In this document: positions 7,019-14,806 of the stretch, piece after piece
How the letters are laid out: the number at the start of each line of letters is the position of its first letter
How positions within the stretch are numbered: position 1 is the first letter of the stretch
Assembly: GCF_001936475.1 (NCBI RefSeq)
Contig: NZ_MSPQ01000002.1
Location: forward strand, 186,001-250,000
DNA length: 64,000 nt
Direction: 5' to 3'
Origin: Algoriphagus marinus
Lineage (GTDB): Bacteria; Bacteroidota; Bacteroidia; Cytophagales; Cyclobacteriaceae
Translations under genes and position numbers: made by a program
Notes under the pieces: generated by a model
What the model saw: only the letters and a program-made list of their open reading frames with translations
What the model was told of the DNA's origin: nothing
Databases searched by the model: none

Positions 7019-7148
7019 ATTGGAATTGATTTTTTTCAGCTTTCTGACTTGAGCTTTCTGATTTAAAAAAAAGGTCCAAGCCCGAAGACTTGAACCAAAT
7101 TTGCTGATTTCCTAAATCTAAAATCCTATCTCTAAAATCTTAAATCCC

Positions 7149-8486
7149 TTACCGCTTTCCCATTCCCGGCATTATCTTGCCAAGCGCGGCTTTGGCTCCG
7201 CCCATTTTGTTCATCTGCTTCATCATCTTGCGCATATCACCAAACTGCTTCATCAGATTATTCACTTCGACGATCGTTCTACCTGATCCAGCTGCCAATC
7301 GCTTTCTTCTGCTTCCATCGATGAGATCAGGATTAGATCGCTCAGCTGGAGTCATACTTTTAATAATCGCTTCGATCGGCTTGAAAGAGTCATCATCGAT
7401 ATCCAAGCCTTTCATGGCTTTGCCCATTCCCGGGATCATACCCATCAAGTCTTTGATATTTCCCATCTTTTTCACTTGCTCGAGCTGGGAAAGGAAATCA
7501 TCAAAATTGAAATTATTGCCTCTAATCTTCGCATTGATTCGCTTAGCCTCGTCCTCATCAAAAGACTGTTGCGCACGCTCTACCAGAGAAATCACGTCAC
7601 CCATTCCCAAGATTCGCTGGGCCATACGATCCGGATAGAAAATATCCAGATTCTCCATTTTCTCCCCTGTGGAGATGAATTTGATCGGCTTATTCACGAC
7701 GTGGCGAATCGAAATTGCCGCTCCACCTCGGGTATCACCATCGAGTTTGGTCAATACTACCCCGTCGAAATTTAATCGCTCATCGAAGGTCTTCGCAGTA
7801 TTCACCGCATCCTGACCGGTCATCGAATCCACGACAAAAAGTGTCTCGGATGGATTCAAGGCTCTTTTCAGCTCCTCGATCTCATTCATCATCTGATCAT
7901 CCACAGCCAGACGACCTGCTGTATCGACGATCACTGTTTTCTTGCCTGTCTTCTTAGCGTAGGCAATCGCATTGCTGGCGATCTGAAGTGCATTTTTATT
8001 TTCCGGCTCGGCATACACCTCCACTCCGATCTGCTCACCCAGCACTTTCAACTGGTCAATCGCCGCAGGCCGGTAGATATCACAGGCCACCAAAAGGACT
8101 TGACGCCCTTGTTTTTTCAAAAAGCTACCAAGTTTCCCTGTAAATGTAGTCTTACCAGAACCCTGCAAACCTGCAATCAAAATTACTGCTGGGTCACCAC
8201 TGAGTTTGATGTCCACTTTGGATCCACCCATAAGCTTGGTCAACTCTTCCTGAGTGATCTTGATCAGTAATTGACCCGGAGAAACAGAGATCAAAACATC
8301 TCTTCCAAGTGCTTCTGTGCGGATGGTATCGGTTACTTCCTTGGCTACTTTATAGTTAACGTCAGCATCAATCAAGGCTCTTCTGATTTCCTTAACCGTA
8401 CTTGCTACGTTGATTTCGGTGATTTTACCAGTTCCCTTAAGTGTTTTAAAGGCACGGTCGAGTTTTAAACTTAAATTATCAAACAT
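7149..8486 (-). CDS. ffh: Signal recognition particle protein Ffh
   Basis: The 445-residue protein has the normal length for bacterial Ffh and is expected to bind 4.5S RNA and deliver membrane proteins to the translocon. The N domain begins MFDNLSLKLDRAF. The GTPase domain has GLQGSGKTTFTGKL (P-loop, about residue 105), VDTAGRLAVDD and TKLDGDTRGG. The C-terminal M domain is rich in Met and Gly (MIPGMGKAMKGL, SRRKRLAAGSG). A -7 type element TACTTTTG reads on the minus strand at 8509-8516, 23 bases before the ATG, without a clear -33 partner. It is transcribed divergently from yfhO. Confidence 0.97.
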   Translation of the reverse strand: MFDNLSLKLDRAFKTLKGTGKITEINVASTVKEIRRALIDADVNYKVAKEVTDTIRTEALGRDVLISVSPGQLLIKITQEELTKLMGGSKVDIKLSGDPAVILIAGLQGSGKTTFTGKLGSFLKKQGRQVLLVACDIYRPAAIDQLKVLGEQIGVEVYAEPENKNALQIASNAIAYAKKTGKKTVIVDTAGRLAVDDQMMNEIEELKRALNPSETLFVVDSMTGQDAVNTAKTFDERLNFDGVVLTKLDGDTRGGAAISIRHVVNKPIKFISTGEKMENLDIFYPDRMAQRILGMGDVISLVERAQQSFDEDEAKRINAKIRGNNFNFDDFLSQLEQVKKMGNIKDLMGMIPGMGKAMKGLDIDDDSFKPIEAIIKSMTPAERSNPDLIDGSRRKRLAAGSGRTIVEVNNLMKQFGDMRKMMKQMNKMGGAKAALGKIMPGMGKR

Positions 8487-8649
8487 TCGATTTCTCAGCT
8501 ATTTGTCGCAAAAGTACAAATTTTCAATCCAGATAGAAAGGAGAGTTTGATCAAATCCCAAGATGATCTTCGCTTTTTTGATTCTTCGCTTTGGGTATAA
8601 ATTCCTAATTTGCGACATAATCTCTAATCCTCTCCGAATTTCTTTTTTC

Positions 8650-11064
8650 ATGAAGCCAGATTTCAAAAAAGACATCCTCCCCCACTTGCTAGGTATTGCT
8701 ATTTTCTATGCGATAGTAGCCTTTTATTTTTCTCCGGTTGTATTTCAGGATCAGGTAATCTTCCAGGGCGATATTCTCCAGTGGGAAGGTTCGGCAAAGG
8801 AAGCGATGGATTTCCGGGCCGCAACCGGAGAAGAAGCACTTTGGACCAATAGCATGTTTGGTGGTATGCCCGCATATTTCATCAGCATGGAGTTCCCAGG
8901 TGACATCACCAATGCTGTCATTTTAGTTTTGACCCTTGGCCTGCCACATCCTGTGAATGGTTTATTTTTTGGAATGCTTTCCATGTACCTGTTATTGCTA
9001 GCATTTGGGGTAAGGCCTGTTTTTGCGATCATAGGATCTGTAGCTTTTTCATTCAACACCTATAATCTCCTCAGTCTGGAAGCTGGCCACAATGCCAAAA
9101 TCTGGGCGGTATGCCTGATTCCTTTAATTCTAACAGGTATTCACTTGGCTTTCGAGCGAAAGCGAATCCTTGGGGCGGCACTTCTTGCCTTGGGACTTTT
9201 GCTCCAGTTGAAGTTCAATCACCTTCAAATCACTTATTACACACTCCTCACTTCTGTTATTTATGTGTTAGTGCGATTGATATTTGATTGGAAAAAAGAG
9301 GGCATTGTGCAGATTTCAAAGACCCTTGGTTTTTTGATTTTGGGAGCTATACTAGCCGTAGGAGGAAATATCGGCCGCTTGGCTACAGCTTTGGAATACA
9401 GCCCCTATTCTACCCGGGGAGAGGCTACCTTAGAGTCTGCCGGCGCGGGCTTGGATAAGGATTACGCATTCTCCTGGTCCAACGGGAAATTAGAAACCCT
9501 CACCCTTTTGGTGCCTGATTTCTATGGAGGTGGCAGCCAAACTCCTTTGGGGAAAAACTCAGCTTCCGAAAAAGCGCTTCGAGCAAACGGATTGGATGCG
9601 CAACAGATTAATGGATTTATCCAAGGTGCACCAACCTATTGGGGTGATCAACCTTTCACCGGCGGACCGATTTACGGGGGCGCAATTCTTGTTTTCCTCG
9701 CAATACTTGGTATTTGGGCTGCGCCAAAAGAAAGCCTTTACACCTTTGGAGCAATTATTATCTTTTCAATTCTACTCTCCTGGGGAAAAAACCTGAGTTG
9801 GTTCAACTACCTGCTTTTCGATATTTTACCTGGTTACAATAAATTCCGGGCAGTTTCCATGGCTTTGGGAATGACGCTATTTGCGATACCGGTTCTGGGA
9901 ATGATTTCATTGGAGCGGTTGATACAATCCAAAAACCTGAAACCACTTTTGATCTCTGGGGGAATTGTCGGAGGACTTTTGCTTCTTTTAGCTATAGGTG
10001 CAGGGATGTTTCGCTTTGACGGTGCAGCAGATCAAAGCTTACCAGAGTGGCTGATTAGTTCGCTAAAACAAGATCGAAAAGCCATGCTACAAGCCTCCGC
10101 TTGGAAGAGTTTAGGGTTTTTAGCAGCAGCATTCGTATTGATCTATTTCACAATCAAAGGGAAGATCTCCGATTTGGCACTTGGACTTGGACTACTCGCA
10201 TTGGTTACGATTGATCTTTGGTCTGTCAATCGACAGTATCTGAACAATGAATCTTTCCAGCCTAGTCCCGCCAAGAGTTTCTTTGCCATCACTCCTGCCG
10301 AGCAGGAAATCGAAAAAGATGATGCTCATTTTAGAGTTTTGAGTCTAACAGAATCTTTGACAAAAGGAGCGCGGACGAGTTACCGCTTCCAAAGTCTAAG
10401 TGGCTATCATGGCGCAAAACTTCGAAGATATCAGGATTTACTGGACAATAGACTTCAGTTTGAACTGAATGATTTTATAGCCAAAGCTCAGGAAGGTGAA
10501 TTTGATTTTGAGGGAATTCAGACTATGAATATGCTGAATACGAAATACATTATCGCCGGAACGGCAGCGAATGCGGTTTTTGAAAATCCTGCGGCTAATG
10601 GTGCAGCTTGGGTTCCAATGGAGATTGTAGGCGTACAAAGCAATCAAGCCGAACTCGAGCAACTTGGTGAGATCGATACCAAAAAAGTGGCAACTGTCAA
10701 CACCACGGAATTCGAAGATATCAACGCGGGTATGGGTCAGATTACCTTGAATTCCTATTTGCCAAATGAATTGAACTATACCGCAACCATGCGACAGGCT
10801 GGATTGGGAGTTTTCTCTGAGATCTACTATCCAAAAGGCTGGACAGCCACTATAGATGGGAAAGAGGCGGAAATTATTCGGGTGGATTATTTACTTCGGG
10901 GCTTGAATATCCCAGAAGGCTCGCATGAGATCATCTTCAAATTTGCACCAACCAGCTATACCGCCACCAAAACCCCAATGATCATTTTCCAATATTTGAT
11001 TTTGGCGGGATTGATTGCGGGGATTTTCTTTACCTATAAAAAGCAATCCGATGGAAATCAATAA
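8650..11064 (+). CDS. YfhO family multi-pass membrane protein
   Basis: From the ATG at 8650 the product has 804 residues. An ATG at 8563 would add 29 residues, but MKPDFKKDILPHLLGIAIFY is the usual family start and the extension would reach into the ffh promoter region. About 12-14 membrane segments span residues 10-560. A large C-terminal soluble part follows with repeated beta structure, and a last membrane helix lies near the C-terminus. YfhO proteins resemble GT-C glycosyltransferases and are linked to glycosylation of surface polymers in some Firmicutes; the Bacteroidota role is not known. The following methyltransferase overlaps its end, so the two are co-transcribed. Confidence 0.85.
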   Translation: MKPDFKKDILPHLLGIAIFYAIVAFYFSPVVFQDQVIFQGDILQWEGSAKEAMDFRAATGEEALWTNSMFGGMPAYFISMEFPGDITNAVILVLTLGLPHPVNGLFFGMLSMYLLLLAFGVRPVFAIIGSVAFSFNTYNLLSLEAGHNAKIWAVCLIPLILTGIHLAFERKRILGAALLALGLLLQLKFNHLQITYYTLLTSVIYVLVRLIFDWKKEGIVQISKTLGFLILGAILAVGGNIGRLATALEYSPYSTRGEATLESAGAGLDKDYAFSWSNGKLETLTLLVPDFYGGGSQTPLGKNSASEKALRANGLDAQQINGFIQGAPTYWGDQPFTGGPIYGGAILVFLAILGIWAAPKESLYTFGAIIIFSILLSWGKNLSWFNYLLFDILPGYNKFRAVSMALGMTLFAIPVLGMISLERLIQSKNLKPLLISGGIVGGLLLLLAIGAGMFRFDGAADQSLPEWLISSLKQDRKAMLQASAWKSLGFLAAAFVLIYFTIKGKISDLALGLGLLALVTIDLWSVNRQYLNNESFQPSPAKSFFAITPAEQEIEKDDAHFRVLSLTESLTKGARTSYRFQSLSGYHGAKLRRYQDLLDNRLQFELNDFIAKAQEGEFDFEGIQTMNMLNTKYIIAGTAANAVFENPAANGAAWVPMEIVGVQSNQAELEQLGEIDTKKVATVNTTEFEDINAGMGQITLNSYLPNELNYTATMRQAGLGVFSEIYYPKGWTATIDGKEAEIIRVDYLLRGLNIPEGSHEIIFKFAPTSYTATKTPMIIFQYLILAGLIAGIFFTYKKQSDGNQ

Positions 11065-11770
11065 AGATAAAGTCATCAGCTTTTACGATCAGTTTGCCGA
11101 GAAGCAGGAAGTGACGGGTATCAACTCCCGACACCTAAGCATTCTGGATAAGGTCGTTACTGCCGGACTAAAATCTCATCATTCCATTCTTGAAATCGGT
11201 TGTGGGATTGGTACAGTTTCTCATTTGCTTGCGCATCAAGCGAAAAGCGGGGAAGTCTTAGCGGTGGATATTTCGCCGGAAAGTATTGAGAAAGCCAAGG
11301 AAATCTGGAAGGATCAGCAGAATCTAACGTTTGAGGTTTCGGACATGTCAAATTTTGATAAGCCTGGTAAAAAGTTTGATTTCTTTGTATTCCCAGATGT
11401 ATTGGAACACATTCCTGTCGATCAGCATGCGCGATTGTTTCAGAATATTCAAAAGCATTCGCATTCTGAATCGGTGGTATTTATTCACATTCCGGCGCCA
11501 CGCTATCTCCAATGGATGATCGAGAATGAACCGGAAAAACTTCAAGTTATTGATCAGCCTTTGGATTCCGGGGAATTGATCAAAAGCTTGACTAAGAATG
11601 GATTTTATCTTGAAAAGATGGAAACTTATCCTATATTTTTTCAGGAAAAAGATTATCAATATTTCGTGTTCAGGGCGTCTAAACCACTGGGAAAATCTAC
11701 TCCTCGGGGAAAATGGGAGGTTTTAAAGGAAAGAATGAGGATACGACTTCGGTATGGAATCGTCAAATAG
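11051..11770 (+). CDS. SAM-dependent class I methyltransferase
   Basis: The product from ATG 11051 has 239 residues. This start overlaps the last codons of the YfhO gene by 14 bases, which argues for translational coupling; a TTG further up (11015) is less likely. Motif I is ILEIGCGIGTVSHLL, followed by the acidic residue of VLAVDISPES. The later VLEHIP segment is common in UbiE/Methyltransf_11 enzymes. The substrate cannot be told from the sequence. Its link to YfhO suggests a lipid or glycan acceptor, but that is inference. There is no signal peptide and it should be cytosolic. Confidence 0.85.
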   Translation: MEINKDKVISFYDQFAEKQEVTGINSRHLSILDKVVTAGLKSHHSILEIGCGIGTVSHLLAHQAKSGEVLAVDISPESIEKAKEIWKDQQNLTFEVSDMSNFDKPGKKFDFFVFPDVLEHIPVDQHARLFQNIQKHSHSESVVFIHIPAPRYLQWMIENEPEKLQVIDQPLDSGELIKSLTKNGFYLEKMETYPIFFQEKDYQYFVFRASKPLGKSTPRGKWEVLKERMRIRLRYGIVK

Positions 11771-11804
11771 AAATTTTGATTTCGGTTGAATTAAAAAAAA
11801 GAAA

Positions 11805-12329
11805 ATGAAAATTACAGAAAATGCAATGGTGGGATTGACTTACGAATTGAAGGTAAGCAAAGATGCAGATGATATTGAGTCGGCACCATTCAGCGTAGAG
11901 ATTCGGGACGAGGAAGATCCTTTTTACTTCATATTTGGACAAAGTGGTTTGCCTGAAAAATTCGAAGAATTACTTGCTGAAAAGTCTCAGGGTGATGAAT
12001 TCTCCTTTATCATCAAAGTAGAAGAAGCATATGGCACCGCTAGTGAGGAACTATTGATCACACTCCCAAAAAGTCAATTTTCCACGGAACAGGGATTTTC
12101 AAAAGAAATGCTTGAGGAAGGTAATTTCCTTCCACTGATGGATGAAAATGGCTATCCTATGCAAGCAAAAGTGATCAAGGACTTGGGTGAAGATTTGTTA
12201 CTGGACTTTAATCATCCTTTGGTAGATTTTGACTTACATTTTGAAGGGAGCGTACTGGAAGTCCGAGAGGCGACCGAAGACGAACTATCTCAAGGGAATA
12301 AGTATGAGGAAGATGAAGCGGAAGATTAA
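11805..12329 (+). CDS. SlyD-like FKBP-type peptidyl-prolyl isomerase
   Basis: The 174-residue protein starts MKITENAMVGLTYELKV, typical of the SlyD FKBP fold, followed by the core FIFGQSGLPEKFEELLAEK and VEEAYG. Residues 75-130 form the inserted chaperone flap seen in SlyD. The acidic tail (EEDEAED) lacks the histidines of E. coli SlyD, so metal binding there is unlikely. It has no signal peptide and would act in the cytosol as a folding helper. It follows the methyltransferase by 34 bases on the same strand. Confidence 0.9.
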   Translation: MKITENAMVGLTYELKVSKDADDIESAPFSVEIRDEEDPFYFIFGQSGLPEKFEELLAEKSQGDEFSFIIKVEEAYGTASEELLITLPKSQFSTEQGFSKEMLEEGNFLPLMDENGYPMQAKVIKDLGEDLLLDFNHPLVDFDLHFEGSVLEVREATEDELSQGNKYEEDEAED

Positions 12330-12422
12330 CCTTTCAAATTAAATCCGGTTTTTGATTTAAAAAGCTATGTTTTCTCTGTAGTTTACTCCGTTAGTGAAGA
12401 TACTAACGGAGCCATAGAATAA

Positions 12423-12473
12423 ATCCTTTGCGTCCTTCGCGAAAACCTCCGTGGGCTTGGTGGTAAAAAGAAT
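12423..12473. repeat. Direct repeat copy 1 of 2
   Basis: The stretch containing GCGAAAACCTCCGTGGGCTT and the following TGGTGGTAAAA matches a second copy at 12815-12867 with roughly eight or nine differences and no large gap. Confidence 0.7.
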
Positions 12474-12598
12474 TCGTTTCCAGACTCCCGCATCTACATT
12501 CGTTTTCCAAATCAAAATCCTGCGCAGGAGAAAATGGGGTTGGATTCCTATTTACCTCGAGCAGGGCTACAAACAAATCGCTCCTCTGGAGCTCGGCT

Positions 12599-12621
12599 AT
12601 TCGACATTTGTAATGTCGAAT
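12599..12621. repeat. Perfect inverted repeat around TGT
   Basis: Arms ATTCGACATT and AATGTCGAAT enclose three bases. The shape fits short palindromes dispersed in Bacteroidota intergenic DNA. No T-run follows, so it is not a terminator. Confidence 0.65.
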
Positions 12622-12814
12622 CTGGATCATAGGATTTTCAATCCGCTTACAGCCTACCCCTTTTGCAAAATACCTATTTGATCGTTGTTTCTTCCTTTGG
12701 TGAAGACACTAACGGAGGCAAGGATACTAACGTAGACAAGGGAATACTAAGCTGTCCCTCCTGTGGAGATTCTACAAAATCAATATTTGACTGAATCTTC
12801 CAATTTTAGAATAT

Positions 12815-12867
12815 ATCTTTTGTGCCCTCCGCGAAAACCTCTGTGGACTTGGTGGTTAAAAAAAATT
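12815..12867. repeat. Direct repeat copy 2 of 2
   Basis: This copy contains GCGAAAACCTCTGTGGACTT and TGGTGGTTAAAA and ends at the stop of the ABC ATPase gene. The spacing between the two copies is about 392 bases. Confidence 0.7.
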
Positions 12868-13822
12868 ACCTGAGCGTCATCACTTTTTCTTCATCCCAAG
12901 TTAAATAAACCCGATCACCGATTTGGAATTTTCGCTGAGGATCGTCTACTTCCCAAAGTTCACCGGATTCTTTAATTCGGATTTGAAGCGAATTAAAGTG
13001 TACTAAAAAGCGCAAATCCTCCACGTGAGCTAAAATACCTTTACTTGTTCTTAGCTTGACGTCTGCTGGTCGGATATAGGTTCTTTCTTCTTTAGATATC
13101 GAATTAATCGAAGAGAAAAGACGTGCGACATATTTTGATTTTGGACGCTCACACAAGTGTTTTGAATTTCCTTCTTGTACGACTTTCCCCTTTTGGAGAA
13201 TCACAAGATTATCAGTCAATCGCAGTGCATCATCTAAATCATGTGTGACGAAAACTACGGTGGTCCCCATAGCCTTCAGGGTAGTTTTTAGCTCAGCAAT
13301 CAAGCCTTGTTTCTGGATCGTATCCAACGAGCTAAAGGGCTCATCCAGCAAAAGCACTTCAGGCTCTACACTCAAAGCCTTTGCGATCGCTACTTTTTGT
13401 TTTTGCCCTCCGGAAAGTTCCCTTGGAAAGCGATCCCGAAACGGCTGTAATCCTAGCATTTGAATTAACTGCTCCACCCGCTGTTTGGCATAGCTTTTAT
13501 CAAATTGGAGTAAAGGGCGGGCAATGTTTTCTACCACAGTGGAATTGGGGAACAAATGAAAATCCTGATAAATCAATTTGATTTCCGGATAGCCTGCTAC
13601 GATTTTATGTTTGGGACTCTGGATTTCCATTTCTCCCAAAAATACTCGCCCGGAATCCTGTACTTCCAAACCCGCCATAATCCGAAGTAGGGTGCTTTTA
13701 CCCGAACCGCTTTCTCCCACTATACTTAAGAAATCGCCTCTTTCAAGCGAAATTGAAACAGGATGTAAGGCAGGTTGATCAGTATAGGATTTGGAAACTT
13801 CTTGAATCGAAAAATAACTCAT
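12866..13822 (-). CDS. ABC transporter ATP-binding protein with TOBE-like tail
   Basis: The 318-residue protein has Walker A GESGSGKST (about 36-44), signature LSGGQKQKVAIAKAL, Walker B VLLLDEPFSSLD and the switch His in FVTHDLDDAL. Residues 240-318 (YIRPADVKLRTSKG...) form a TOBE-like regulatory tail as in PotA, FbpC and ModC importers. No permease or binding protein gene lies nearby, so its partner must be encoded elsewhere, or it has another role. It overlaps the YjbR gene by four bases (ATGA), which shows a two-gene operon. The substrate is unknown. Confidence 0.85.
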   Translation of the reverse strand: MSYFSIQEVSKSYTDQPALHPVSISLERGDFLSIVGESGSGKSTLLRIMAGLEVQDSGRVFLGEMEIQSPKHKIVAGYPEIKLIYQDFHLFPNSTVVENIARPLLQFDKSYAKQRVEQLIQMLGLQPFRDRFPRELSGGQKQKVAIAKALSVEPEVLLLDEPFSSLDTIQKQGLIAELKTTLKAMGTTVVFVTHDLDDALRLTDNLVILQKGKVVQEGNSKHLCERPKSKYVARLFSSINSISKEERTYIRPADVKLRTSKGILAHVEDLRFLVHFNSLQIRIKESGELWEVDDPQRKFQIGDRVYLTWDEEKVMTLR

Positions 13823-14169
13823 GGGCGAATTTCTGCTTGGATTTTTTTAGGGAGACTGCTCAAAATTAAGTCATATGAATGATCCACCAACTCCAAAATC
13901 AATTTATCCGGAACATTTCCAATCACACTGACCGAATTCCAAGTTTTCTTATTCATATGGTAACCAGGTGTAATCCCAGGATAGCGTTCTCGCAATTCTG
14001 CAGCGCGCTCCGGATCACATTTGAGATTGACGAAATCAAAGTTGGAGATTGTACAAATGGAAAAAATCTTGCCTCCAACCCGAAAGCAAAGTGTATCAGG
14101 GTTAAAAGGAGTGTCTTCAGTTACTCCTGCCTTCGCTAGACAGTAATCTCTATAAAATTCAAGAGTCAT
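13819..14169 (-). CDS. MmcQ/YjbR family protein
   Basis: The 116-residue protein matches the YjbR/CyaY-like fold family: LCFRVGGKIFSICTI, FVNLKCDPERAAELRERYPG, then PGYHMNKKTWNSV and the LVDHSYDLI end. Family members are small single-domain proteins, called DNA-binding in some databases without strong proof. It is the first gene of a two-gene operon with the ABC ATPase. No function can be assigned beyond the family. Confidence 0.85.
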   Translation of the reverse strand: MTLEFYRDYCLAKAGVTEDTPFNPDTLCFRVGGKIFSICTISNFDFVNLKCDPERAAELRERYPGITPGYHMNKKTWNSVSVIGNVPDKLILELVDHSYDLILSSLPKKIQAEIRP

Positions 14170-14188
14170 GGAGTGAATATAAAAAAAT

Positions 14189-14218
14189 AGGACTGTTGGC
14201 TATACTCCCAGTAGTCCT
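14189..14218 (-). terminator. Hairpin with T-runs on both sides
   Basis: AGGACT (14189-14194) pairs with AGTCCT (14213-14218). On the minus strand ATTTTTTT follows, so it can end the small membrane-protein gene at 14334-14528 before the YjbR operon begins. A T8 run also follows on the plus strand. Confidence 0.55.
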
Positions 14219-14333
14219 GTTTTTTTTGTTTAGCTAGCCTGGTATCGGGTGTTAGATGAAATAGAAACCCATATTTCACCCCAATTTGAGGTAAGTTATT
14301 TCTACTTACTGGAATGAAAGCCAAAACGGAATA

Positions 14334-14528
14334 TTAGATAAATCGCTTCACAATCCAAAAAATAATTGCGAATAGAAATACGATGATCGATATCTTATTG
14401 ATTCCGTGCATCATTCGCAGATTAAGATTTGATTTTTTGTTTGGATCTGGCTTTTTGAAAACATTCAAGAAGTAATTGCCGACTTCACCTAATTTGAAGA
14501 ACTCCTCAACTTTATTTTTTTCAGACAT
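14334..14528 (-). CDS. Small single-pass membrane protein (DUF6728-like)
   Basis: The 64-residue product has a hydrophilic N-terminal half (EEFFKLGEVGNYFLNVFKKP) and one C-terminal membrane helix (ISIIVFLFAIIFWIVKRFI). The segment NLNLRMMHGINKISI is, as I recall, conserved among Cytophagales small proteins called DUF6728, which supports a real gene. A terminator follows. Function is unknown. Confidence 0.7.
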   Translation of the reverse strand: MSEKNKVEEFFKLGEVGNYFLNVFKKPDPNKKSNLNLRMMHGINKISIIVFLFAIIFWIVKRFI

Positions 14529-14671
14529 GATTTCTTTATTTGAAGTGGTAACAGGATGAGGAAAGAATTGGTTTATTTTTTTTTAAGAGGTATGAAATAG
14601 GATTTAAGATTTGATTGCCAAGTGAATCAATCGGTAAACGCTATTTAGGGAAGTACAACGTAACCTTTAAG

Positions 14672-14760
14672 CTTTCTCACTTTAGACTTCTGACTTTCCT
14701 CCTACTTTCTCACTTTAGACTTCTAACTTCCCTCCTACTTTCTCACTTTAGACTTGTGAA
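14672..14760. repeat. 33-base tandem repeat, about 2.6 units
   Basis: Units begin with CTTTCTCACTTTAGACTTCT at 14672, 14705 and 14738; the last is cut short. The units are nearly identical. The rest of 14529-14804 shows no gene. Confidence 0.8.
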
Positions 14761-14775
14761 TTTAATCTAATTCGA

Positions 14776-14806
14776 AACCTTCGAGGTTTTGAAAACCTCA
14801 AAGGTT
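14776..14806. repeat. Near-perfect palindrome overlapping the ispG stop
   Basis: Arms AACCTTCGAGGTTTT and AAAACCTCAAAGGTT have one mismatch and a one-base loop. No T-run follows on the minus strand. It looks like a dispersed palindromic repeat, though it may protect the ispG mRNA end. Confidence 0.6.

Larger units (their letters stand above)
12330..12865. repeat. Repeat-filled intergenic region
   Basis: This 536-base spacer has no credible gene. It holds a perfect hairpin (CTCCGTTAGT, 12386-12395, with ACTAACGGAG, 12402-12411) and related ACTAACGGAG and ACTAACG pieces at about 12707-12735. It also holds a second perfect hairpin (ATTCGACATT/AATGTCGAAT, 12599-12621) and two direct copies of a roughly 52-base element at its edges. 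The content looks like a mosaic of dispersed intergenic repeats, possibly REP- or MITE-like. Confidence 0.6.

Noticed and set aside
7177..7957. Long antisense frames inside ffh
   Set aside because: The ffh product is fully conserved in its own frame; the opposite frames are compositional shadows.
8563..8649. Upstream ATG start for YfhO
   Set aside because: The extra 29 residues lie in the intergenic promoter zone and do not fit the family start.
12403..12681. Open frames of 75-76 codons on both strands in the repeat region
   Set aside because: They consist of repeat DNA and palindromes, have no domain and no family features.
14776..14806. ispG terminator
   Set aside because: The palindrome has no T-run on the minus strand and resembles dispersed repeats, so I list it as a repeat and not a terminator.
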